From Musa acuminata AAA Group (lineage: Eukaryota; Streptophyta; Magnoliopsida; Zingiberales; Musaceae), in the NCBI RefSeq assembly GCF_036884655.1, contig NC_088327.1:13146001-13210000 (forward strand): a stretch of 64,000 bases of DNA, given 5' to 3'. The notes under the pieces were generated by a model. It made no database searches and was not told where the DNA came from. It worked only from the letters and a program-made list of their open reading frames with translations. The position numbers were made by a program, and so were the translations under genes. Positions 38,901 to 49,691 of this stretch are shown here, piece after piece (position 1 is the first letter of the stretch; each line of letters begins with the position of its first letter).

Positions 38901-41423
38901 GGATTAGACAACTTTCTTCTGAACAAATCAAAGATAACATGTAACAAAAGCACTAGGTGATCACGAATTGGTTGTTACAAACTTATGTAGTACAAACAGT
39001 GAAAAGTGGATTCCTATATTTCATATCAGAAATTGTATAAACATATCTACTACAATTATTGGGCCAAAACCTACTAAAGTATCTCCTGCATGTAAATAAG
39101 ATTCTTGAATTCAAATTCCATGTGCACATTCATGTACGTCATATCAAGTACATACTAATGATTGATGGAATTATTAACAGCATTCTTGAAACAAATGCAT
39201 GAAGATCTGTACATACAGCAACAAGTATAATGTTGTTATTCTTCAAGTTCAGATCAGAAACTATTTTATACTGAGAAGTGAGAACAGCTGGCAAACTTCA
39301 ATTCCAATTATTCCTGTTCAGCTGCAGCAACAAGATTCCACCAAATTGCTCTTTTTTGTACATTTCAAAACAGATTTGAGCTCTCAGAGAAGTGGATCTT
39401 AAATGCAGTCAAACCCCACAGTTCTTCCACTTGCTTTATATCAATTTTGTTGCAGAAAAGTATGCTTTTTTCCTTTGGAGTAAGCAATTTAGGCAGTATG
39501 GAGCTCTAATTAAACCTTCATGAAAAATGTCAGGGTTTGTCTACAAGAAATAAGTATGTCATGGAAGAGTTGTCTGCTTGATGTCCCTCACTGTTAATTT
39601 AACAAGGTTTTGCTTCATTATTTGTCATATATATAATACTCCAGAGTTGGAACTTTAGCATCTTTGCTTTTGTCAAGTTGTCATTCTGGCCCTGGGTTGG
39701 CCAAACTCCAAGTTTTGATATAGAAATAAGAAAGTGAAAGAAAAAGGAGGAAACTCCTAGTATGATTTTAAGTTCAAGAGCATCAAGATATTTCAGAATA
39801 AGTGTTTTTCATGAAAGAAAATGTCGAGTGCTGTGTGCTAGTGGATAGCTACAGATTTCATAGGTTTTGAGGGATGCAATAGCAGCTTCACAAATGATTA
39901 GTAGTAAATTTTGAGAGAGTTAAAGGGATTTGATTATGATTTTAGCTATCTGACCTGTTGTGTTAACTCTAAAAATTATGATTGGCTGTTTTTTTTCTTT
40001 GGAATATATGATATTTTCATTATTTGAACCAAATGAAGCCACAAAAGCCTACTGTTATTGTTAGAAAAGTTCAGCTCATGTCCCTACTTGAGAAATGACA
40101 AATTAAGCAATGTAGATTATTACTAAATGCAAATTTGCACTTTAAAGCAAGTCCATAGAAAGATTTTGATGAGAACATTGTGCAGGGACTTAAACTGATA
40201 AATTGTCATTTCTTGTACATTTAAGTAGATAATACTATTTTTTATTTTATTATTCATTTATTTACTTATTTATTTTGTCTCAGATCAGTTATCCTCTTAA
40301 CGCATAATCTTGACGTCAAGATACTAAATGATTCCATTTTTTGGAAGATTGATATTACTCTTCGTGATGCCAACCATCATTACTATTCTTGATTTTGTTT
40401 CACCCTAAGATTAATATTAATCTTCAGATGCAAAGTCTGAACGATGGGTTTGTTTGTGAGTGAAGTCACTTGGCAAAACTCTTAGCTAACCTGAAACAAA
40501 GATAATTTAAATACCTTAATTACCTTTTTGTTACCACAATAAGATTTTAAAATTGTAGGAATAATATGGATATTAAATATGTAGATTTTTTAGCTTTGCA
40601 AGGATGTAGATACAAAAATCATTTTCTAATTGGATCAAGTGGGACCCAATTGTGGGGCTATCAAAAGATAATTTCATATGGTTTTAGTCATCATCAATAA
40701 GCATGAGCAATTTCTTCTAGGATTCACATGAATAAGCATGGGATCCTATTAACTTGTTTAGACCAAAAAAAAAAAAAGAGAGAGAATCTTGACTTAAAAC
40801 CTAAGATCAGATAGGTGGAGGCTGAAATGTTGGAAGCTTGATGATGGGCTTTACAGCTTACAGAATGGAAATAGGTGCATCTCAACTGCTTAAAGAGTAT
40901 TCATAAACATGAAGCAAGATCTCAAGTGGTAATGATTGCCCGGCACATGAGTTGGTTCCTTGATTTGAGTAATTTGAGGTGCATCTTTTTAAAGAGAAAA
41001 ATTGCAATAAGTGGATTTGAATTTTTCTTCATCTTAATCAAAGCTGCTCTTGTACTTATCCTTTTAAAAAAGAACAAGTCTTCATGTGATGATAAGGTTG
41101 TTCAATTTTTACTTGGATCATCAAGGTTTGAGTCACGGAAAACAACTGCATAGGCCAATCCTTCTCGGATCTTACATTGGTTTGAGCATCCTGCTTTGAG
41201 CAGTTTTTTCTATTTTCAGAAAACAAAAATGTCTGACAGGTAGAAAGGTCTTAAAATTTGCCAATTTCAACTCCTGCAATCAAGAAGTTCCGTTCTTACA
41301 CTCCTAGAAATAATTTAAAGCAAAGAGGTGAAAAAAAAAACCAAATGTTAGGAGACATCATGGAAAATAGCAATTGAAAAGAGATTAATAGGAAATATAC
41401 AAAAAAAAAAAAAAATCATTACA

Positions 41424-42088
41424 AGTGAAGAATTAAAGCGGAATATTCTTTTCCTATTAAAATGGGTTCCTCGTCAAAATACCAACTTGATATCTAAATG
41501 AAAATATCAACCAGCACAACATAAACAACAGAGCAAAAAATCAATCACACAATGAGACCAAATCTTTTAACGTGAAAAACCCAATGTGAAAAAACCACGG
41601 GACCATAGTCCACCTCAAACTTCCATTATCAATAATACTGATAACAGGTTTACAGTAGGTCTTCTTTAGAATAACTAGAGGATCAGAATAACATCAAGAA
41701 CATAGATCTTGGCTCAAGAATAGCATATCTGGATCTTCTCCAAAGAGAATTCTAGGCCTCACAAAATTGATATCACAGGAAAATATCTTAGAGAGGGTAA
41801 ACTGTAGATCAACACCGTTAGGATTGTAGAGTTTGCTGCAACGATTCTCCACATAAAATTTGGGCCAAAACTGATAACGTTTGGCCACCGATCGTCAAAC
41901 AGAAAACTCAGAAACCTTACTTTCTCTCTCTCTTTCTCTCTCCTCTTTTCTCTGTACGCCGCCACGTTGCACGCTGCAATTGATCTATTTTTTCTCATCT
42001 TCTCTCTCATCTTTTTAATTTCTTTTATTTGCTGATTTAGGCTCAATGGGCCCAATTGTCCAAGCTTACATATGGGTTGGACCCAACA
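41424..42088 (-). repeat. 3' LTR of the Copia element
   Basis: About 665 bp. Its inner end reads TGTTGGGTCCAACC on minus. It aligns along its length with the 5' LTR, with small indels and about 20 substitutions. The outer end is altered compared with the intact CCCAACA end of the 5' LTR. Confidence 0.88.
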
Positions 42089-42089
42089 A

Positions 42090-42101
42090 TTCTTCCCCTC
42101 C
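42090..42101 (-). other. Polypurine tract
   Basis: GGAGGGGAAGAA on minus, directly inside the 3' LTR, the normal site for priming plus-strand DNA. Confidence 0.75.
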
Positions 42102-42104
42102 AGC

Positions 42105-45100
42105 TCATATGGTGGGCTGTACCAAGCCCGCTCTTCGCCTACATGCTTCAAGCTTCTCCTTAGGCAAAGACTTTGTCAACATATCTGAACCATTATCATT
42201 GGTATGTACCTTTTCCAACTGTAATTCTTTCAACTCAAGCACATCACGAATCCAGTGATATCTCACATCAATATGCTTGGATCTAGAATGATATGTTGAA
42301 TTCTTGGAAAGGTGAATAGCGCTTTGACTGTCACAGTAAACAGTATATACTTCCTGTTTCAAGCCCAATTCCTGTAGAAACTTTTTCATCAATAAAGCTT
42401 CCTTGCAAGCTTCAGTAACTACTATGTATTCTGCTTTTGTGGTTGATAGAGCAACACACTTCTGTAACTTAGACTGCCAAGAGACTGCTCCTCCTGCAAA
42501 TGTCATCAAGAATCCCGAAGTGGACTTCCTGGAATCAGTATCACCTGCCATGTCTACATCTGTGTAGCCTTCTAACACAGGTTCATCACTGCCAAAACAT
42601 AAACACAACCTGGAAGTACCTCTTAGATATCTTAATATCCATTTCACTGCTTTCCAGGATTAGAGAGAAATCGACTGACAACTCCAACTGCATGAGCTAT
42701 ATCTGGCCTAGTACAAACCATAGCATACATCAAACTACCTACTGCAGATAAGTAAGGCACTCTGGATATTTCTTCTTTTTCTTTCTCACTTGTAGGACAT
42801 TGTTTCGAACTAAGCTTGAAATGACCTGCAAGTGGAGAACAAACTGCTTTGGCTTTACTCATGTTGAATCTTTCAAGAACCTTTTCAATGTAAGTCTCTT
42901 GAGATAGCCAAATCTTCCTTTTCTTCCTATCACGAAGAATCTTCATGCCAAGTATTTGTCTCACCGATCCCAAGTCTTTCATGGCAAAAGACTTACTTAG
43001 CTCTCTTTTAAGCTTTTCAATTTTTTCAACATCATGGCCAACAATCAACATATCATCAACATATAGCAGTAAAATAATAAAATCATCATCTGAAAATTTC
43101 TTCATAAACACACAATGATCAGATGTGGTTCTATCATACCCTTGGCTCATCATAAAGGAATCAAACTTCTTGTATCACTGTCTAGGTGCCTGTTTGAGTC
43201 CATATAAGCTTTTCCTAAGCTTACATACCAGATTTTCTTTTCCCTTGACTTTGAATCCTTCTGGTTGCTCCATGTAAATTTCTTCTTCTAAGTCACCATG
43301 AAGAAATGTTGTTTTCACATCAAGTTGTTCAACTTCTAAATTCAAGCGGGCAGCCAAACCAAGAACAACTCGGATAGAGGACATTTTCACAACCGGAGAA
43401 AATATTTCTTCAAAGTCAATACCTTTCTTCTGACTGAATCCTTTCACAACTAGTCGTGCCTTGTATCTCTGTTGTGAGCTATTGCTTTCGGTCTTCAATT
43501 TGTAAATCCACTTATTCTTGAGAGCTTTCTTCTCTTTAGGCAACTTTACCAAGTCATAGGTGTGATTCTTAAGCAAAGATCTCATCTCTTCTTGCATGGC
43601 TTTTTACCAAGTCATAGGTGTGGTTCTCAAGCAAAGATCTCATCTCTTCTTGCATGACTTTAACTCACTCATTCTTATTCTCATGTAGAATAGCTTCTTG
43701 GTAAGTTTCTGGCTCTTCCCCGTCAGTAAGCATAACATACTCATGTGGAGGATATCTGGTAGAGGGTTGTCGCTCTCTAGTGGATCTTCTCAATGGAATC
43801 TCAACTGGTGGTGGAGGTGCCTGTTTAGTTGGTTCAGCATCATCAACTATAGGTGTATCATCACTGGTATTCTCATCACAATCTTCTTGTTCATCTCTCC
43901 CATGATCATCATAAACTACAAGTGAAGGAACTGGACCCAAACTCCAAGGAATATAAACAAAGGTTTCTGGCTTCTCAACATTATCACCATCATCAAACAA
44001 TTGGTCTTCAAGAAACACAACATCTCTACTTCTAATAATCTTCTTGTTCACTAGATCCCATAATCTGTACCTAAACTCTTCATGACCATATCCCAAGAAG
44101 ATACATGCTTTTGCCTTATTATCAAGCTTGGACCTCTCATCTTTAGGAATATGAACAAATGCTTTACACCCAAAGACTCTCAAATGATTATAAGATATAT
44201 CTTTTCCTCTCCATACTCTCTCTGGAACATCACCTTGCAGAGGAACTGATGGAGAAAGATTTATCAGGTCAACTGTAGTTCTCATAGCCTCCCTCCAAAA
44301 TGACTTTGGTAACTTGGCGTGGGAAAGCATACACCTAATCCTTTCTTCAATGGTTCTGTTCATCCTTTCTGCCACACCGTTCTGTTGAGGAGTTTTAGGA
44401 ACTGTTTTCTCAAGCCTGATACTATGGAACCTACAATAATTCTCAAAAGGACCCCTGTACTCGCCACCATTATCTGATCGAATACACTTTAGTTTTCTGC
44501 TAGTTTCTCTTTCAACAATGACATGAAACTCCTTGAAAGGATCGAGTACCTGGTCTTTAGATTTCAAAGCAAAAGCCCAAACTTTTCTAGAATGGTCATC
44601 AATAAAAGTAACAAAATAAAGAGCACCTCCAAGAGTTCTAGTTTGCATAGTACAGACATCAGTATGAACTAAATCAATAACATATGATCTTCTAGATGAT
44701 GGATATGTCTGAAATGTAACTCTATGTGTTTTTCCAGCTAAGCAATGATCACAAGATTTAAGAGATGTACCTTGCAACTCTGGTAAGAACTGCTTTCTAG
44801 CAAGAGTTTGAAGTCCCTTCTCGTTGATATGTCCAAGCCTCTTATGCCAAAGATCTATACTTTCACTTTTTCGAATTGCATTAATCTCTCCTTTGTGTAG
44901 CTTAGCTTCCATGACATAAAAAGAGTTAATCTTCTTTCTTTTTGCCACAATCATAGAACCTTTAGTGAGTTTCCATTTGCTTTCACCAAAATAATGTGCA
45001 AAACCCTCATCATCAAGTCTGCTTGTAGATATCAAGTTAAGACGAATATCTGGAACATGCCTTACATCTTTGAGTATCAATTTGCTCTCAATACTGGTCT

Positions 45101-46091
45101 CCAAGCAAATATCTCCAATACCCACAATCTTAGATGTATCATTGTTTCCCATTCTGACATTACCAAAATTACCAGTAGTGTAAGATCTAAAGAAATCACC
45201 ATGAGAAGTGACATGAAATGAAGCACCAGAGTCAATTACCCAATTACTGTCCTGAGCTACAAGGCTAACACAACCTTCATCACAGACAATAGTGATATTA
45301 CCTTCAATAGTAATTGTATTGGTTTCTTTCTCATTTTTCTTCATTTCATCATGTTCTCGCTTCCAAAACCTACACTCTTTCTTCATGTGACCTGGCCTGT
45401 TACAGTGAAAACATTTGATATCTCTTCTAGACTTGGATCTTCCTCTATAACCATATGGGTTTCTGCTATGACTTCTTCCACGTCTTTCTTGTTTTTCAGT
45501 AACAAATGCACCAGAAGAAGATTCACCATGTTCTTTCTTTCTAGCATCTTCATTTAGCAAACTGTCTTTAACCATATCTATGGTTAGAGTCCCCTCTGGC
45601 GTGGAGTTACAAATAGTCACTACATACGTTTCCCAACTTTCTGGTAAAGAGCTGAGAAGTAATAATCCTTGCATCTCATCATCTATATTCATTTTCATAG
45701 CAACCAACTTGTTTGCAAGACTCTGAAATAGGCTTATGTGCTCAACAATGTTACCACCATCTTTATACTTCAAATTTACAAGTCTTATAAGGAGAGAAAT
45801 TCTATTTCCTACTGTCTTTTTCGCAAAGACATTTTCTAACCTTTGCCAAACAACATCAGCTTTGGTTTCATCTGAAATATGCTCATGCAAGTTTATATCC
45901 ATCCATCTTCTAATATAGGCAATAGCTTTTCTATGTTGAACTTCTCATTCTTCATCATCCATAGTAGAAGGTTTATCTTTAACCTTGATAGGCTTATATA
46001 AATCTTTGCAATATAACAAATCTTCAATCAAACGCCTCCAAGTGAAATAATTTGATGAGTTCAATTTAATCATACCATCTGACTGCTCCAT
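42105..46091 (-). pseudogene. Copia gag-pol polyprotein, disrupted
   Basis: Starts at 46091. Visible parts in order: gag; zinc knuckle CFHCNRPGHMKKEC; protease DSGAS; integrase with HKRLGH...CDHCLAGK, the Asp in HTDVC, SDNGGEY and the Glu in NGVAERMNRT; RT with YVDDM; RNase H with KSTSGFLMT. The catalytic motifs are all present. Breaks: in-frame TGA codons at 45945-45947, 43665-43667 and 43175-43177, each at a place where relatives have Trp; a 58-bp tandem duplication (43546-43661) that shifts frame; and a small deletion near 42650 between RT and RNase H that shifts frame again. The longest open piece, 745 codons (45902-43665), covers most of gag, protease and integrase. Confidence 0.92.
43546..43661. 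repeat. 58-bp tandem duplication inside the Copia pol
   Basis: TTACCAAGTCATAGGTGTG begins at 43546 and again at 43604, and the following sequence (CAAAGATCTCATCTCTTC) also recurs. Two substitutions separate the copies in the part compared. The 58-bp offset is not a multiple of three. Confidence 0.9.
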
Positions 46092-46130
46092 TTCAATCAC
46101 ACGAGAAAAACTAGCACCAAACAACCTGAC

Positions 46131-46142
46131 GCTCTGATACCA
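46131..46142 (-). other. Primer-binding site for initiator Met tRNA
   Basis: TGGTATCAGAGC on minus, two bases inside the 5' LTR. This is the usual PBS of plant Copia elements. Confidence 0.9.
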
Positions 46143-46144
46143 CT

Positions 46145-46787
46145 TGTTGGGAAGAAACTTGTTAAAGCGGAATATTCTTTTCCCTCTTTGTGTATCAAAA
46201 TGGGTTTCTCATCAAAATACCAACTTGATATCCAAATAAAAATATCAACCAGCATAGCATAAACAATAGAGCAAAAAATCAATCACACAGTGAGACCAAA
46301 TCTTTTAACGTGGAAAACCCAATGTGAAAAAATCACGGGACCGTAGTCTACCTCAAACTTCCACTATCAATAATACTGATAACAGGTTTACAGTAGGTCT
46401 TCTCTAGAATAACTAGAGGATCAGAATAACATCAAGAACATAGATCTTGGCTCAAGAATAGCATATCTTCGTCACATATGTGCATCTCCTCCAAAGAGAA
46501 TTCTAGGTCTCACAAAATTGATATCGCAGGAAAGTATCTTAGAGAGGGTAAACTGTAGATCAACACCGTTAGGATTGTAGAGTTTGCTACAACGATTCTC
46601 CACATAAAATTTGGGCCGAAACTGATAACGTTTGGCTACCGATCGTCAAGCAGAAAACTAAGAAACCTTACTTTCTCTCTTTGTTTCTCTCTCCTCTTTT
46701 TTCTGCTCGCTGCAATCTGATCTATTTTTCCTGACCTTCTTTCTCCTCATTTTAATTTCTATTGTCCAAGCCCGGGCTGAACCAACA
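46145..46787 (-). repeat. 5' LTR of the Copia element
   Basis: 643 bp. On minus it starts TGTTGG and ends CCCAACA, both clean termini. It lacks a short segment present in the other LTR near the U3 end and has a private stretch near 46468-46490 (CTTCGTCACATATGTGCATC). Confidence 0.9.
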
Positions 46788-46792
46788 ATACA

Positions 46793-47005
46793 TGCATCTC
46801 CTTCAAATAATATTCGAGTTCATAATGCAACGGTGCTTTTCTTATTTCAGGATAATTTCCAGTTACATGGCACATAAATTTAAATCATTCTAATAGTAGA
46901 ACCCTTCAGCTTATTCAAGAATAAGCAGTTACATATATAACCAGATGCATGCTTTATTAAATGATTCTATAAGAGCACAATCTGGTCAAGCTCTTCATTG
47001 CATAC
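46793..47005. other. 3' flank of the SERK-like gene
   Basis: 213 bp between the Copia target site and the SERK-like stop codon. It must hold that gene's 3' UTR unless its transcripts run into the Copia LTR. Confidence 0.5.
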
Positions 47006-49488
47006 TTATGATGACATTGGTGTAGGAGCAACAGCATATGGTGGAAGTGGAGAAAATGCAGGAGCACCCGGGCAAGGCTTTGCAGCAAGAGTACCACATA
47101 GTAGAGGATTGTTAGCAAAGCTGCAAAATTATATATAGATGGTAAGTACTTGTTTTATCTTCACAAATTTCTAAAGAAAGTCTTGGATCTTTGTATTGTT
47201 TATCAGCAAAGAACCTGTTAGGGGTGAATTGAGCAAAGGAGCCACTTGATGGAACTTCTCCTGATAGGTTGTTGTTTGATAAATCTCTGCATATATATGA
47301 TAGGTTGTATTGTCCAGAAGATAACAGAATTCACAAAAGAATTATGGTGTAGTCCAAACGCAAAATGCATCGATGAACTTACAGGACTTGGAGGGAGGTG
47401 ATATTGGTTAAAGAGTATGGAATAGAACCAGAGAGGCTATTGTTGTTTAGCCGACTATCCTTGCGCACAAAAAAAAAAAGAAAATTAGGAATTATACATT
47501 CATAATGTCAGAGGAAAGCGAGAAAAATAATAAAAAGCATGCATTCTTCACATTCAATATGCCAATAACTAAAGATCATAATTAGTTTTAATTATGACCA
47601 GAATATATTGATCTTTATGGGATGCATGAAAAACACCTTAGAGTGTGCCGAAACAGAATGATACCAGGTGAACTATTCATACTAATTTGATCCTGATCGA
47701 TCTTGGCCTTGGCTGTACTGATCATAATTTGATTCAACCAATCCATCTTATCTTGGCAATTTCTAACCTTGACTGCTGATACCAATGATTCAAATATCGA
47801 ACTGGACCAACCAAATCCGAACAGTATTTACCTACTCTGATACTGATACATGGTTTATTGATGTTTAATAAATAGCTAAAACACATCTCAAAATTTGCTG
47901 AAACAGATGTTAGCAGGTAAAATAAGCCCGGTAATTTGACCTTGATTGATCATGGCCTTCGCTGTACATATCAGGACTAGATTCAGCTAATCTCTCTCAT
48001 ATTGACAATTGTTGACCTTGATGGTTGATACTAAGGATACAATACTGATACATGGCATATCGACGATACCAAGTTAATTTACTACACTAATCCAGCATAT
48101 CACCAGAAACATTAGCATTGGGAACATTTGAATTCCCACGGTAAAGGGTAATCATGGAGTAAAACACTCCGATTATTAGAAATAAGTAAAAGTAGTTGCA
48201 AAATTCCTTTGTAAGAAAAGAATATGCTGCAGCATTGCATTAACACTATGCCTTTCATTAATTGATAGTTAACTTTCAGATAAATTAGTCTACACTGACA
48301 AAGTAAAGAACTTCAATAATATTGGCAGTAGTACCACATCTACTGATAATATAAGCAGAATTTAAATATATACAGGAGATACTTGTTTGATTGTCCTAAT
48401 TAATTATTGGGAACTGAAAAGAAAATTCAAATGATTTTTTCCTTAATCAAGCATGTGAAGAAATAAAATTTATGGAGAATGAATAAGCAGGAACGAAGAA
48501 AATTTATCAGATGAACGAGTCAGAGAATGAGAAAATACAGAAATCGGAGCTTTGAGAGATTCCCCAGAGAGTCAGGTATTACACCAATGAAATTGTTCGA
48601 GTAAAGATCCAAGCTCACAAGGTTGGTTAGATTTCCAAGCACACCAGGTATTACACCACTAAAGTTATTGCCGAAGAGTTCCCTGTCAAGAAACTGTAGA
48701 TGAAATTGAATCATTCCAAAGAATATAATAAGCAATAGATTTAGTCAATGATATGTTCTCACTCAGTAATCAGAGAAAGCAATCAATTTACATGAACCAA
48801 AGTTTCAGAACCGTAATTCCGTGAAACAACATCTCATTCTGTAGGATTCAGAGATCCAAGGTGTGAAACTCTGTGAAGATCAATAGGTTTTTCTATACAT
48901 GTGGGATGTTTTTATTATGTGTTCTTCATATTGAAATTTCAATCAATAAAAGACAGTTCTCATAAAAATAAAATCTACATATCAAGTACATAAAACTAAA
49001 TACAACAATGTAACAACTACATTAAATGTTACTTATATCATAGAAATCAACAAGAGGCATTGACTTACAGGTATTGCAGATTACTAAGTTGACCAAGCTG
49101 TGGGACAAGATGACCAGACAATGAGGCATGTCCAAGATCGCTGAAACGAGTTGTGCTTGCATTATGTTTTCTGAAGAAAAAGGATGAACAGAAGAAATGG
49201 AATGGTCCAACAAATTGTGTGCTTACATTCTTATAACACTGTTCTCATTGTTACATGTAACATGAAACCATTTGCATGGATTGACATTATCGGGCTCCCA
49301 AGTTTGCAGAACATTGTCAGGATCAATGAGGTTGGTCTTCAGACTATACAATGCATCAACTGTTGAGTGGGAAACGCCACAATCATTACGAACAAAAACA
49401 TAAAAACTGTAGTAGAGAAGCGTCAAAGAATCCCAATAAGACGCTGAAGACTACAGTCAACAGTGTGGCGATATTAAGAACATGGAAC

Positions 49489-49554
<66 letters not shown>

Positions 49555-49654
49555 GTATACCTTCCGTGTTGGAGAGAACGTTGACCTGGGAGTGGAACAC
49601 CAGCAGCAATAGTAGAATCCGAGAGAGCACCACCTGCTGCTCCGCCTTCGCCAT
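47006..49654 (-). CDS. Secreted SERK-like LRR protein without transmembrane or kinase domain (SERL type)
   Basis: Predicted secreted protein equal to the extracellular part of a SOMATIC EMBRYOGENESIS RECEPTOR KINASE co-receptor. Seven exons on minus: 49654-49561, 49359-49227, 49140-49069, 48682-48539, 47454-47383, 47286-47215 and 47120-47006. The frame is continuous and gives 233 aa. The exon lengths 133, 72, 144 and 72 for exons 2-5 are those I remember for SERK genes. Signal peptide at about 1-28 ([20 protein letters not shown]); LRR cap with [10 protein letters not shown]; about five LRRs ([55 protein letters not shown]); then the Ser-Pro-rich part starting [16 protein letters not shown]. 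It stops at PTPMSS, where a SERK would go on to its membrane helix. Rice has similar kinase-less SERL genes. It may bind SERK ligands or receptors, which is inference. The Copia element lies 218 bp downstream. Confidence 0.87.
47640..48075. repeat. Diverged tandem duplication in intron 4 of the SERK-like gene
   Basis: Two copies of about 200-250 bp (about 47640-47860 and 47890-48075) share GCTGAAACAGA-like, GATC(T/A)TGGCCTT, GCTGTAC, ACCTTGA and ATACTGATACATGG words in the same order. It accounts for part of the unusual 1.08-kb intron. Confidence 0.6.
49491..49551. repeat. (GA)n microsatellite in intron 1 of the SERK-like gene
   Basis: About 30 GA units on plus (CT on the gene strand), starting four bases past the exon 1 donor. 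Confidence 0.95.
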
Positions 49655-49670
49655 TGCTGCAACTGCGCAA

Positions 49671-49691
49671 CTCTCTCTCTCTCTCTCTCTC
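49671..49691. repeat. (CT)n microsatellite in the SERK-like leader
   Basis: About 10 CT units on plus (GA on the gene strand), 17 bp before the start codon and so probably in the 5' UTR. Confidence 0.9.

Larger units (their letters stand above)
33534..41423. other. Gene-poor intergenic region
   Basis: Nearly 8 kb with no gene I can confirm. It holds a foldback element (34552-35075), a GA microsatellite (35892-35922), a TATA-led stretch with small ORFs near 36058-36400 (see findings), and a small inverted repeat at 37635-37669. The rest is AT-rich DNA with unsupported short ORFs. I looked here for the missing kinase half of the SERK-like gene at 47006-49654 and found none. Confidence 0.4.
41424..46787 (-). 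mobile_element. Full-length but decayed Ty1-copia retrotransposon
   Basis: Complete layout on minus: 5' LTR (46787-46145), tRNA-Met primer site, gag-pol, polypurine tract, 3' LTR (42088-41424). Domain order is gag, protease, integrase, RT, RNase H, which defines Copia; the general look is of the Tork/Tnt1-like group. Coding is broken at several points (see the gag-pol entry), so the element cannot move by itself. The outer end of the 3' LTR is worn. A possible target duplication is ATACA (46788-46792) against TTACA (41419-41423), four of five matching. It sits 218 bp downstream of the SERK-like gene, in the same orientation. Confidence 0.93.

Noticed and set aside
36406..41423. Missing kinase half of the SERK-like gene beyond the Copia element
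   Set aside because: I looked for HRD, DFG and APE-type motifs in the listed frames and found none. The kinase was not simply split off by the Copia insertion.
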